Positions 1 through 13,486 of a stretch of DNA of 64,000 nucleotides are shown in pieces. Location: positions 19,547,077-19,611,076 of the forward strand of contig CM043946.1 in NCBI GenBank assembly GCA_014529385.2. Reading direction: 5' to 3'. Numbering within the stretch: the first letter of the stretch is position 1; the number at the start of each line of letters is the position of its first letter. The notes under the pieces are model-generated. The model was not told the DNA's origin. It did not search any database and was given only the letters and a program-made list of their open reading frames with translations. Position numbers and translations under genes: made by a program. This DNA is from Adiantum capillus-veneris (Eukaryota > Streptophyta > Polypodiopsida > Polypodiales > Pteridaceae).

Positions 1-1954
<1,954 letters not shown>

Positions 1955-2091
1955 GGAAGCTACGGCCGAGGAAACCTCTCGCCCTTGCTCGCCCCCTCAC
2001 TTGAATATGGGGAATGCCCCTTAGTGGGTCAAATAAATTTATAGGATTTCACTAAAAAACTTTTCTCTCTTTATGTTGATCTGCAGTAGAG

Positions 2092-2096
<5 letters not shown>

Positions 2097-2170
<74 letters not shown>

Positions 2171-2172
2171 CT
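2097..2172. repeat. (CT)n then (ATCT)n compound microsatellite
   Basis: A CT run of about 56 bp passes directly into about five ATCT units at 2153-2172. It lies in a broader CT-rich block (about 1790-2420) containing further short CT runs. Confidence 0.97.
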
Positions 2173-3138
2173 CTCTTTTATTGCCTATAGAGAAGGTGTT
2201 CCCCTCATCTCACTTGGCATCGCACAATCCCCGCTCCCCACCAATATCAACAGAGAATCTCTCTCTTTCTCTCTTCGATTTATTGCAGCAAGTCCCATCT
2301 CTCTCTCTCTCTCTCTCCAATAATGAAATGGGAGAAACTCTCTCTCTTTGCAATCATGGTCTTGATAACCTTTCTCTCTACACAAACACCACACAAGCTC
2401 TGTCTCTCTCTCACTAAAAAAATCTCTTGAATCAGCCTGATTTCTCTCTCCTTCATGCTCTCAATAACCTTTGTACAGGCTCTTCACAAGCCTCTTTCAA
2501 TTCTCCTCATCTGGCCTCTTGGCTTGCTCTCATTCTCAGCCCTCGGCTCTTTTTGGCTTCTTCATGGAAACCACCTTCCCTATCTACACCATGGACGGCT
2601 CTCCCTCTAGCTCGGGAACCCTCTCGATGACTCCTCATTCATGCCTCCTCTCTCCATGCCATTTCGGAGCTGCTCATCTGCAGCTCGTGAAAATAAATAA
2701 AAAACATATATGAAACACTTTGTTTTTCTCCAAGGAGCTCTTCAGACTCCCATTCACACACACAATATGGGCTTCACAATTGAATTCTCTCTTAGCACCC
2801 TTGTACATATAGACACCCATAATGCATGGGAGCTAGGGAAGGCACTATCCTCTTCTCATGCTCACTTCACTCTCTCTTCAAGATCTCCCATGCTAGCAAA
2901 CATGCCAACATATGCACAAAAGCGAGGTGCCTTCACATAATAGCTTTTACATCACTTGTCGTGATCATAATCCACAAGCATCACTTCAAAAGAAACTTCA
3001 TCTTTTAAAATTGATTGCTCACTTCACTGGACGTTCTGCAATACCGTGACACATAGAAAGTGCGATTACATCGATGTCATCAAGTTGAATGTCTTCAAGT
3101 TTTCTTCTCTTTAAGCATGATGATAATAGGTTCAACGA
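2173..3138. other. CT-rich gene-free flank up to the nested insertion
   Basis: This is CT-rich low-complexity sequence to about 2700, then ordinary AT-rich sequence. No protein family is recognisable. The last four bases, ACGA at 3135-3138, match the four bases just right of the outer retrotransposon at 34783-34786. This block is therefore the left flank of that insertion. Confidence 0.55.
3135..3138. repeat. Target-site duplication of Ty3-A, left copy
   Basis: ACGA immediately precedes the LTR start (TGATGG at 3139) and recurs at 34783-34786 after the other LTR end. Ty3 elements usually give 5 bp; the fifth base does not match, so this is a 4-bp call. Confidence 0.6.
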
Positions 3139-3760
3139 TGATGGAGCAAAAGACATCGTGCACACACTCACACACCTTGACACCTGAACACAACATGAGT
3201 TATTCACTTAATTTTCTCACCTCACTCACCAAAACTCAAGATCTCAATGAAAATCCTCCCCACAATCCCTATTAAGACTCCAACACCTCGACCTATAGAC
3301 CCTTATCTACCCACAGACACTACAAGGTGAGTCGAGTTGATCAACGCTTGAAATCACACTTGATGGGAACTCAAATATACAAGAAAAATCATCAAAAATT
3401 CTAAAACTCCAGCCACAAAAGGACGCTCTCAAACCATTGCAAAAGCTTCACCAAACTTCACTTTGTTGCTCTTTGGAGTAGCCTCAATCCTAATGGCATC
3501 GATACATGGTCACATAGTCTTGCAGAAAGCCGCACCTTCATCCATCAATTCCTCACACACACACACATCCATGGAAACCTCAGAACTTTGATAGACTCTC
3601 TCAAATACAAAATTGAAGAGAAAAATCTCTCATTCACTCCTCCACACACTTGAAAACAGGATGCAAATGCGACGGGACTGCACTAGACCACCTGTAAGAA
3701 CCCTGCTTCCTCCCACACATAGAGAGGTGAATGTGCTGATATTGTAATCCTAAGGTTTTT
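3139..3760 (-). repeat. Ty3-A 3' LTR, distal part (split by Ty3-B)
   Basis: This part aligns to 33538-34181 of the intact LTR along its whole length, with roughly 12 percent divergence by hand over the first 240 positions. It breaks exactly where Ty3-B begins with TGTTTGG at 3761, and the alignment resumes at 30880. Confidence 0.9.
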
Positions 3761-4673
3761 TGTTTGGCGGACGAAGCAACAAACGGCCGTTTCCAGAGAA
3801 GGATCATATTTTCTGAAAAACCATTGTAAAATTCTTTTGTAAGGAAGCATCTCTAAGCCGAGAATTGGTCAAAGGATGTATGATTATTCTTATGGGACCA
3901 ATTGTATATTAGAGATCCAATTAGAAGTTTAGGAGCTTATGGCCGGAAAAGCCATTTGTAAAGACCTAATCTATAAAGGTCATTTTTTGTAAGTTTTGGG
4001 GGATGATCTTTTGGATGGAAAACTGAGAAGACAGCGTACGTTTGAGAGCTCCTTCTTGTTCAAACTTGTAATCTTTGCCATTGTGACAACAGTAATCCAA
4101 ATTCAGATTTGTTTATTACATTCTGTTCCTCTCATCTTGCTCTTCCATTCAAGTGTAATCATTCAAGGTTCGGTGTAGGTTTTCAACTACGAGTTTGAGG
4201 CCTTAAATCACTGTTTTGAGTGTCTATATGCGTGTTTTATGTTATTTTGACCCTAGGAGGGGCTTTAGGGACCCTAAAATGACCCATTAGGATCACCTGT
4301 TCGCTGTTTTTGTTGACTTTGGGATGAACGATCGCGATCTTTGTACCTCTCTAGAATGTTATGACAGTGATAGGATATGTTCCTGATAATCCCCTGTAGC
4401 CTCCCTTCAAGTTTCGTGCGATTCCGATATGATTTGCATGGTAAATAGGCGTGATGACTGTAGAGTTGTGTAAAAAGACATAGGTAGATTACTTGGCGGT
4501 AATGCGTTTGATTTACTTGTAGAGTTAGTAGTTGCATCTCTTCGAGTTCACTTCATTAGTATTGACACCCTAGTGAGTTTCCATGCCTCATCCGAGTGGC
4601 TTCCCCTGTATTGATAAATATGTTGATGCTTGAGAGCTATGTTATGGACGTCCGTCGCGGCGGCCCGCAAACA
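3761..4673 (+). repeat. Ty3-B 5' LTR (913 bp)
   Basis: It begins TGTTTGGCGG, ends CGCAAACA, and is followed one base later by the primer-binding site. It holds a TATA-like TATAAAGG at 3972-3979 and one copy of the element's recurrent GATCGCGATC motif at 4328-4350. The partner is 29974-30879. An 8-bp indel near 3805 accounts for most of the length difference. Confidence 0.95.
3972..3979 (+). promoter_or_regulatory. TATA-like box in Ty3-B LTR
   Basis: TATAAAGG is conserved at the equivalent place in the 3' LTR (near 30178). It is a plausible core promoter for the genomic RNA. The start site about 30 bp downstream is inferred, not seen. Confidence 0.45.
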
Positions 4674-4674
4674 T

Positions 4675-4692
4675 TGGCGCCGCTGCCGGGGA
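4675..4692 (+). promoter_or_regulatory. Ty3-B primer-binding site, tRNA-Asp type
   Basis: TGGCGCCGCTGCCGGGGA lies one base after the 5' LTR. It is one base from the TGGCGCCGTTGCCGGGGA site that many plant Ty3 elements use to prime minus-strand DNA synthesis from tRNA-Asp. Confidence 0.85.
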
Positions 4693-6253
4693 ATGCACCT
4701 TAGGTGATGAGTGACCGAGTGTGTAGTCAGATCCCTTAAAAAAGATCAATCCACAAATCCATTTTACACCTCAGTTAGGTTTCTAGACAAGGGTTTAGAG
4801 CTTAGTGGAGTCTAGAGACAATGGATCGGCTAGATCCTCTCTTAGGAGATTTAGGGAGCTGTGAGTGAGTGTGTTAAAGCATTTTTGCTCTTCAATTTCT
4901 CTAATTCGATTGAGTACTGAAATCTCACCTGAAATCCGTCGTGTTTGTTTTATTTGATTCATTTTCTTATGTTCTTTCATTTCTGTACTTAGGAGTAGGA
5001 TAAGCAAATCACATTCCAATCAGATTTGGGGCAAAAGTTAGAGTCGAGAAACCAAAAAACCATAACTTTGGCCAAAAAAGCCATAAGACTCTGAAATTCT
5101 GAAAATCTGACCAAACAGGATATATATTGATTCAAATCACAAAGTGGTAGCACAAAACACTAGGAAACACTTGTCAGAGGGAGCAGACAAAATTTCATTA
5201 GATTTGGCCCAGGTACTACGATCGCGATCGGTGTACCTCAGTGTCAGAATTATAGAAGATTTGACATGTGCCTTCCTGATAAGATTCTAAACAAGTTTTT
5301 CTAAAGCAACCACACCCAAAAACATCAAAAATCAAGGAAATCAGGCCACTTGGGTAAAACTAGCCTGACAGACGCAGAAAGTGCAAAATCCTGGCTTTTG
5401 GTGATCCAAATGCAAAAAGACTTTGGGGATAGCCTTAAAACATCAGTGTCTACAAGCATGCCAAATTTGGTCTGATTTGGGCTCAGAACTACGATCGCAA
5501 TCGGTGTACCTAAGTGCCAGATTTTGACCATATTTCATCTGGGGGATCCCCAGGTGTATACAAACATAAAATTCTAAAGGACCAAGAGCCAGAAACCTCA
5601 AAATACCTGTCAAACCATCTGAATACAGATCCAAGTCAAAAATTGCTAAATTGGCTTAGAAATTGACTTTCAGTAGACCAAAACACATCAAAACTGGGAA
5701 GGAACCATAGAGAGGGATAGCCTGTACACAGGACAACCCGAGGTATCTCCAAATCCCAAATCAAACATCAAAATCAAGTCAAACTGATAAATTTGGAAAA
5801 ACAGGCACTTCCAATCAAGAAATGGTAAAAACTTGACTTTTTTGAGTCCAAATACAAAAGTGTCTGGCAGGTAGTCTTAAAATAGCCTAGTGAACAAGCT
5901 GGTGAAGTTTCATCTAATTTGGGCTCAGAACTATGATCGCGATCGGTGTACCTCTGGCCCAGATCTAGCTCATTTTTGACCTGTTCACAGACCTAGACTA
6001 TTTAAGATACCAGGAGTTGTCAAAACTCAAATTGGACATACTGTCAATAATCTGCAAGCAAAATTGTATTGAGATCATTTTGAAGTGTTGAATCTGCTGA
6101 CAGTTGGAATGATACAGTGATCTCATAGCCATCCAGTGTATTCAATTGCAGAGACCGATCAAGTAACAGTCCATGCAGTCGTCGCAGGAATTGGAAGATC
6201 TTTGCATCTCCAGGTAGGAAGTTTAGATTCAGTAAGTAAATCCCACTTTCTTC
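4693..6253 (+). other. Ty3-B leader with recurrent palindromic motif
   Basis: This is 1.56 kb of non-coding leader between primer site and gag. Three copies of a motif with core CGATCGCGATCG (or one-base variants) followed by GTGTACCT lie at 5218-5240, 5491-5512 and 5933-5954. Each is preceded by a TTTGGSCYAGRACT-like stretch and followed by CAGA/TTTGAC-like sequence, so the units are degenerate repeats of larger size. No credible ORF is seen. Confidence 0.7.
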
Positions 6254-8599
6254 ATGTTTTTGAGATCGAAAAAACAAATCAACACTAGACACCTAAATTT
6301 AGTGGATCAAACAAGTGTTGCATCAACGGAGAAGAGTGTAAACCAAGGGATAGCACGACCGTTAGAGCCGATCCTTGAAGAAGGCGTCTCCGATACTTCT
6401 TCAGAGAGATCTTTCGAGTATTTCACAGAACACTTGGGACAATTAAAATTAAACGAAAGAGAAAACATGGCAACAGGACCATCAAACCCCTCGGCCACAC
6501 TAAAGCTATTGTTCATCAAGTATCAATATGACAACAAGCAAGGTGCCAAGATATACAAAGATGATATGGACCGCTACTGTGTGAAAATAGAAGATAGACC
6601 AAGTGAGTTCAGGGACTTAGTGCCTGTGAGCTATAGCCGAGACAGGTACCTAGATGACGAGGGTATCATGTACTTGGTAGCCCTAAATCCTAACATTGTA
6701 GACAAGTGGGGATTGATGGGCACGAAAGCCAAGATAGACGAGGAACATGAGGAAAAGGCACCAACAATGAGCTTACCTAATGCGAGATTAAGGCGAGAAA
6801 ATGAAACGTTGAGAATCAACACGGATAATGTCTACTTGGGGTTATACAAGTATAATAATGGAGAGCAAGATCTCTATTATAGGTGCGAGGAACCCTACGC
6901 CAGAGAGATGACTGAGCGGAAAAGACTTTACGTCTTCACCTACACCGAGGGAGCGAAAACAAAAATTGCCGCATACGACAAGTATGGAAGATGATATGCA
7001 GCAATCGATAAAAAAGATTTGGAAGGATATACGTACTTTGGGGGACCACATCATCAGTATTATGTCACTCCAAGCCCACTAAGACCAGCACCTACAACTG
7101 TCGTGCCAGAATCGTTGACCACAGGTGGAGGGAGGACTCATGTAGCTGATTCCTTTAGTCGACCTCATTATTCGATGCCAAGCCCCATGGGAACGTTACA
7201 TTCCAGAGAATCAATGGCTACAAATTGAGGTAGTGCAGTTCCTATCTCTACGCATACGGCTGTAGGTCCGACATTTGCAGCCACCCCATCACATTTGCCT
7301 CCTAGTAGTAGATTTGGGGCGGGGGAGCCAACGAGAGCAACCTACGACCTCCATGATGCACGAGAACGAGTAAGTCGAGACACGGGAGCAATGAGATTGA
7401 CCGCAGACCATAGATGAATCAGGCCATCCCAAGTAGCGAAGTGCATGCCAAAGAAGTATAGCGGATCGGGGGATCCATATGCCCATGTATCACTCTTCAA
7501 GCAAGTCTGAAGAGCAGAACAAATCACTGATTTTCATACTCAATACGAGGGATTCGGGCTGACCTTGGAAGGGATGGCCTTAACATTATTTCAACCTTTA
7601 AACCCTGAAACTTGTCCGAATATTGAACATGTATTGCGCGAGTTCACGGAAGAATTCTCAAAACGGGGTATAAAGCATAATACTGTATCGCAGATATACG
7701 CTTTTAAACAAAGGGAGAATGAAAAAGTGAAGGAAGCAACCTTGAGATTCAAACAATACATTGAGAGGTGTCCGAGGAGGGAATTACCGCAGGACGAGAG
7801 ATTGTCTAGGCTCTTTGTTGAAGGACTTAGAAATGAAACCTTGAAAAAGGACCTTCACTTGAAGGCATGTAGCACATTTCAACAGGTTACAAGGGAAGTG
7901 TTATATCTTGTTGACAACTGCAAAACATATGGGGAAGTGTCAGAGGATACTGATTCAGTAACCAGTGGCTCTTTATCGATTAAAAGCGAACCCTCTACCA
8001 AGAAAGATGCTCACGCGTCCTTGATGCCGACAGCTGATCAAATGATAGAGGAGGTAACGAAGAGAATGCAGCAACATATGAGATCAAATCCGGTGATGAG
8101 ACAATCTCAGACGAGGAAGTGTGACATATGCGAGGGGGATCATCCAACACCGCGGTGCACACAACAGCCGAAGGCACCAGTTGCGAATGGACGAGTACTG
8201 AAATGGTGCACCATAGAACAAAAATGGACAAATCATAGCACAGAAGAGTGTTTTTATAACAAAAACTATGTGAGGGAAAGACCGTATGGACCTCCAACAA
8301 GACCATCCCAACCACCTCCTCCAAGATATCAAGTTGGACCAAATATGAATCTGGTAGCAGGAGCAAACAGACCTCAACCTGTGTTGGGTCAACAACCTCC
8401 ATTACCACAGGAAAATAGATCCATGATTAGGTATGCTCAACCTTGTGGAGCATCACCAGGAACAAATAGTACACTTCAAGTTTCTTATTATGAGGAACCG
8501 AATGAGCCTTACGCAAAGAACCTGAATCACAAATGTACGCAGACGAAGCCTATCAACCGTGGGGAAATAGCGAGGGTATGGCACCACCAACGTATGTAG
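6254..8599 (+). pseudogene. Ty3-B gag (capsid and first zinc knuckle), broken
   Basis: One reading frame runs from the ATG at 6254 to the TGA at 8597, interrupted by in-frame TGA codons at 6992, 7226, 7415 and 7508. The N-terminal ~240 residues match nothing I recognise. The stretch GSGDP..H near 7465, followed by a helical segment (7565-7870) with FKQYIERCPRRELP and LFVEGL, is the retrotransposon gag capsid core. A CCHC-like knuckle CDICEGDHPTPRC lies at 8120-8158, followed by a Pro/Gln-rich tail. Gag forms the virus-like particle and binds RNA. Four TGA stops suggest CGA-to-TGA decay, but the original codons are not known. Start choice is uncertain; the frame could open earlier. Confidence 0.8.
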
Positions 8600-9261
8600 C
8601 ACAACCTTCGAGAGATCAATATTTGATAGACGAAAGAACGTTAATGTTCATTGAAAACCAGAATTACAAAACAAGAGGATATCCTAATAGAGCAGGACAA
8701 CCTATGGGACCACCTCCTCAAAATCAACCACCAATTGGACAGTGCTATAGCTATGGAAGTACGGATCATTGGGAGTGTAACTGCCCTTTCAAAGGAAAAA
8801 GAGTAAAAATTTTTGGGTTTTGTGATGGATGTGGTGTGAATCACATATTTCCAGATTGCCCAAAGAACCCAGACAACAACAGAAAAGCAACTATGAATAT
8901 TGTGGGGGTGATACCAAGTGCAAGCAACGGATCAGAAACCGATCCCATGATCCAAATCAATGCGATAACTAGAGCCCAAACCAAGGACTTAGGGAAAAAC
9001 GAGCCCTTGGAGGAAAAGGTCGAGTTGCCAATACCCACAAAAAATGAGAGTTTATCCATGAGAACCCAGCGAAAATCCTGGAAGGCGAAACGAGACAGGA
9101 TGAAAATAAGAAGGTTGAAAACCCAAATTGCCATGCAAAACGAATTGCATGAAACAAAGGAACAACTGAAACAAGAGAGAGAGAGATTAAAATTGTTGAG
9201 GTTAACAACAAGCCGAGTAAAGCGTCCTCAGAGGGATCAGTCTTGGTTGAGAAAGTGCTAG
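8533..9261 (+). pseudogene. Ty3-B gag C-terminal part with two more zinc knuckles
   Basis: This continues gag in another frame after a frameshift near 8530-8600. Two knuckles are visible: CYSYGSTDHWECNC at 8743-8784, in which the second cysteine is tyrosine, and an intact CDGCGVNHIFPDC at 8821-8859. A Lys/Arg-rich coiled-coil-like tail follows (about 9060-9240). Together with the knuckle at 8120 this makes three CCHC-like modules in one gag, which is more than the usual one or two. The likely role is nucleocapsid RNA binding. Confidence 0.7.
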
Positions 9262-10079
9262 AGCCGTTAGATGCTCTATTACAAGCGTATGAAGCAAGGC
9301 TAAAAACAAACCAAACCTTAGAGCAGAGATGGTCAACTTATCCTCAACCAGAAGTGGAAACGAAGCGTTTGGAAATGTGTAAACACCTCATTGAAACAAC
9401 CCAAGCGTTGATGGAACCTAAGATGGTTAGAAGCCCAGAACAAAAAGTTTTGATTCACAAAGAGCGAGAAAAACTAAAAATCGATGAACCAAAACAAGTA
9501 AACGGACCCAGGTCTAAAACGATATTGTCACTGGATCATCGAGTGGTGCCGAACACGACTGATGATGCTAAGTCAATGACGATAATGCCAATTCCAGAAG
9601 TTGAAGAACAATGGCCACAACACTTGTGGGAAACCATTAGAAACAGAAAGAACGGAAGCGCGACGTTACAGTCTGCTCCAATTCCTGAGATTAACCTCGA
9701 TAACGGGTTTTATCCAGCCGATATACAATCGCTGTATGGGGATGCGAGAACGGAGATTTCGGTGGAAAGCAAAGCCCAATCCTTGAAAACCCTACCTTCA
9801 TTTATAGGTGAACATGAGGCACAATCGGAAATAAGGTTAGTTCCATCTCAGATGAGAACTATTCCACATGTGGTTGACTCAAAAAGTCTTCAAAAGATGT
9901 TGTTGACACCTATAACATGCACAATCACGCTGTCCAAACTCTTGAGAGTCAGACCACACTTATGGGAAGACATGGGAAAACATTTGGAGCACAAAGGAGT
10001 AAAGATTCCTCTTTCGACAAACCCTATGGCAGAAGAAAACAAAAGGGAAGGTCAACCCAAAGCCCAACAGTGCCCATAA
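9243..10079 (+). pseudogene. Ty3-B gag-protease linker region
   Basis: An open frame of 278 codons overlaps the preceding one in a different frame. It has an amphipathic, Glu/Lys-rich start (LLQAYEARLKTNQTLEQRW) and no family motif. By position it joins nucleocapsid to protease. The frame changes on both sides imply at least one indel here, or a programmed shift upstream, which I cannot distinguish. Confidence 0.55.
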
Positions 10080-10809
10080 ACAAGGTCGGAGATTACTGTG
10101 AAGGCGAGGAGGGTAATACAACCTTACCTGTTGAATACCAGGATATAAAAATGATAGCTATCCTAGACAGTGGAGCAGGAGTGGCGATTGCTACAAGCAA
10201 ATCTGGGAGAAATGGGGCCGTCCAGATCTCAGGAAAACGAGAATGAAACTGCAACTTGCAGATGGGTATGTAGAGAGACCATTGGGAATTCTGGACCAAA
10301 TAGTTGTAACTTCGTGTGTAAATAACTATGAGCACACCTTTGCTGTGGTGGATTTCGGAAAAACAAACAACTTCGACATTATTTTGGGACGACCATTTAT
10401 GCGTCAACTCAAAATGATACAAGATTGGGGTTACGACCAAATCTACCTCAGGCACGAAGAGCTAATAACAAAAATAAACATGAAGGATCACAGCTATAGA
10501 GACGTTGCAAAAACACCAATGCAAGAATTTAATTCAACCACTGTAAATGAAAAAGAAATACCTGCATGGATGCAAACAAAAGCACATGTCTGGATGTGTG
10601 GAGCATCTGATTGTGGAGACATAAGCAAAGAGGAATACGTTTTGAAAAGATCCGTAGAAGACGAAGCTTATCTCCCAGAACCTTTCCCTGAACATTTATT
10701 TGAGCCATTTGGGTGGACTCAAATATTGTCAACCTTGGACGTATGTGTTAACGAATGCACACCTTCAAAATTTTGTGAAGAAGAAGGATACGACCTAGCA
10801 ACATTGTAA
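10080..10809 (+). pseudogene. Ty3-B aspartic protease (PR1), frameshifted
   Basis: Retropepsin that cuts the Gag-Pol polyprotein. The catalytic DSG lies at 10166-10174 in the frame ending at 10246. The rest, including the flap region and the conserved ILLGRPW-type segment (here LGRPFM, 10384-10401), lies in the next frame from 10243. A frameshift near 10195 therefore separates the active site from the C-terminal half. The downstream IQDWGY and SYRD stretch is shared with a diverged fragment at 58756-59270. A TAA at 10807 ends the frame, after which the same frame continues. Confidence 0.8.
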
Positions 10810-11151
10810 ATGGCTAGCGTCATCCTTGAGTCAGGATCGGAGAGAGAGGAACAAGAAGAACCACCACGTGAGACTGAGTGTAAAAGAATAATTGATGAGA
10901 TATCTGTAGTGAACGATAGGAATCGAATAGAGGAGGAATTCACAGATTCACTAAGCAGTGACCTTCTATCACTGGACGATGAAATCCAACTGATAGAGGC
11001 TGATGATGAAAGATCAAGTGCATCAAAGAAGAATAGGAAATATAGGTCGAGGTAGGACACGTTTTACAAGTTTCCTAACCAAAAACCTGGTCGACAGGAG
11101 CGGTATAAATCCAAGAGAACGAGAAAATCAAGGGAGAATAAGCATAATCCG
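10810..11151 (+). pseudogene. Ty3-B acidic linker between protease and RT
   Basis: This is in the same frame as PR1 and RT, bounded by stops at 10807 (TAA) and 11053 (TAG). It encodes a highly acidic, Ser-rich segment (SLSSDLLSLDDEIQLIEADD) then a basic stretch. No domain is recognised. It is probably unstructured polyprotein linker. Confidence 0.5.
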
Positions 11152-12430
11152 ATGTCTCTTGTCAATGATAGAACTGGATATCTAAATCTTATCAAAGATG
11201 ATGATTGTGTCAAAGACGAGGTCACTGGCCGGTTTATCAAAACTAAACCGTGGAAAAACAACAAGAAGAACAGACACGAAAAGCAAACAACTAAGTCGCA
11301 AAAAGGGGGGAAAACAGGGTCTGGAATGACCAAAAGAAAGAGGAAAATAGAGTACAATAAGCTCAAGCGAACCCACAGAGACATATGGACGACTGACTTT
11401 CAAACAAATGAGAACACGAGTTCTGACAAGATGGATGCACCGTCCCATTATAAGAAGTATACCATACAAGATAGGAAAATCATAGTGCAACAACCAATGA
11501 GGGAATTGAAGGAACCGGGTACATCGTACGACGGTCCTGAAAAAGCCAAACGAATAGATCTAGCAGAGCTAGAAGAAGATCCAAAACCTGCATATATTGC
11601 CACGGATCCTACTGAAGAAGAGGAAAAGCTTTTCGTAGCTACTCTTAAACAGTATAGAGATGTGTTTGCATGGTCATACAAAGATCTTAAGGGGGTGGAT
11701 CCAAGTATCTGTCAACACACAATACCCCTTAAGAATGACGCCAAACCCAGCAGACAACGTCCCTATACTTACAATGAAACGTTTGCAAAAAAGATCAAGG
11801 AGGAGATAGATAAACTTAAGGAGGCAGAGTTTATTTACGAAATTGAGCACACCGATTGGGTTTCACCGATTGTGGTGGTCCCGAAGAAAAATGGAAAGTT
11901 AAGAGTGTGCGTCAATCTCAAGAAAGTAAACGCTGCTATAATTTGGGACAACTATCCCCTACCCATTACTAATCATGTAATAGAAAGGGTGGCAGGAAGA
12001 GAGGCTTATAGTTTCTTAGATGGCTTTTCGGATTACAACCAACTCGCAATAAAGCCAGAGGATCATCACAAAACGGCTTTCACAACTGAATGGGGTATTT
12101 TTTCATTTTGGGTAATGGATTTTGGCTTAACAAATGCACCAGCCACATTTCAAAGGCTGATGGGTCATGCTTTTAAAGAATATCTAAAGACAGTTCTTAG
12201 AAATTTACATGGATGACCTGTGCGTTCACTCTCTTGTAAGATTGGAGCACATAGAGCACTTGACCAAGGTGTTCGAAAAATGCAGACTGTATCGGATTTT
12301 CCTGAATCCATAGAAATGTGTCTTCATGGTAAGACAGGGAAAAATATTGGGACATATAGTGTCCAAAAACGGTATTTCGATACACATGGAGAAGATCAGC
12401 GTCATTGTTGATCTACCATGACCAGTAAAG
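11152..12430 (+). pseudogene. Ty3-B reverse transcriptase, broken
   Basis: RNA-dependent DNA polymerase of the Ty3 type. Seen in order: a basic N-terminal region, the N-terminal RT signature VSPIVVVPKKNGKLRVC (from about 11860), FLDGFSDYNQL (near 12015), KTAFTT, and FGLTNAPATFQRLM. The catalytic YMDD at 12206-12217 is in the next frame because of an apparent one-base insertion just before it (about 12199). In that second frame TAG at 12311 and TGA at 12419 interrupt the thumb/connection. The sequence then runs without a break into RNase H. Confidence 0.9.
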
Positions 12431-13240
12431 GTGAAAGAGGTACAAGAATTTATGGGCCATTATGGATATTATCGCAGATTTATCTACTCATACGCTATAA
12501 TTGCAAAACCACTTTACGCGCTGATAACTAAATTTGAGTGGACGGATGAGTGCGAGAAAGCTTTTCAGACCTTAAAGCAGATATTAATTTCCGCTCCAAT
12601 TTTGAAGGCTCCGGATTGGGAGAAGATATTTCACATCCATGTAGATGCATCAACGTATGTAATAGGATGCATACTTGCACAACCTGGAGAGAACAACATG
12701 GATTTTCCAATAAGTTACTCCAGTAGACAACTGAACAATGCAGAGAAGAATTACACAACAACTGAGAGGGAGGGATTGGGTATGATCTATGCGGTGAAAA
12801 AGTTTAGACACTACTTACTTTCCAATAAATTTGTATTCTTTGTTGATCACCAAGCATTGTTGTACTTAGTAAACAAACCTTGCAGTACGGGGAGAATTGT
12901 TCGATGGTTCATCATACTGCTTGAGTTTGACTTCATGGTAGTAGTCAAGAAAGGAACTACACACCAAAGAGAGGATCATTTATCTAGAATGATGCATGGA
13001 GAAAACCCTATAGGAGTTGATGATGATTTGCCATATGCATATCTTTTCAACATAGAAATGGTTCCAAGATGGAGCGAGGATGTAATTCCTTTGCTGACTA
13101 TCGGGTCATTGAATGTGACAAGACAACCATCTACCATTGCAGCATCCAGATCATTGGTAATGTTGGTGGGCAGGCTATACAAACAGGGATCGGATCAAAT
13201 CCTTAGGCTTTGTGTTGAATCGAGTGAACGGGAATTGTAG
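12431..13240 (+). pseudogene. Ty3-B RNase H, ending in a TAG
   Basis: Degrades the RNA of RNA-DNA hybrids during reverse transcription. The RT connection (EFMGHYGYYRRFI) comes first. RNase H residues follow: DAS (Asp near 12643), the TTTEREGLGMIYAV segment with Glu near 12769, DHQALLYL (Asp near 12843) and REDHLSR. The frame continues past TAG 13238-13240 into the zinc-binding module. No second, archaeal-type RNase H is present here, unlike Ty3-C at 52721. Confidence 0.88.
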
Positions 13241-13435
13241 CTAAACCAAGCTCATGTACAAACAATGCAAATTCACAATGGGCATGCACAGATGTATCAA
13301 AGATTGATGAGAATGGGTGTGTATTGGCCGAAAATGCGACATAGTGTTCATATGCACGTCAAATCTTGCATTAGATGCACGCTTCAAAAGCCAATAGAGC
13401 ACGCGACTCTATTCAGATTATCTGTAGCACCCTGA
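13170..13435 (+). pseudogene. Ty3-B first integrase-type zinc-binding module (H2C2-1)
   Basis: In the RNase H frame. A LYKQGSDQILRLC lead-in is followed by QAH (13253), IHNGH (about 13274-13283), YWPKM, and C-I-R-C (13367 and 13376): a complete H2C2 zinc-binding pattern. A linker to a TGA at 13433 follows. A second, homologous module with the same lead-in pattern begins about 300 bp later. The role is inferred as the N-terminal domain of integrase, here present twice. Confidence 0.75.
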
Positions 13436-13486
13436 TGGAGTAACTACATTGTTGAATACCTCACCACCAGGATACTGCCTGAAGGG

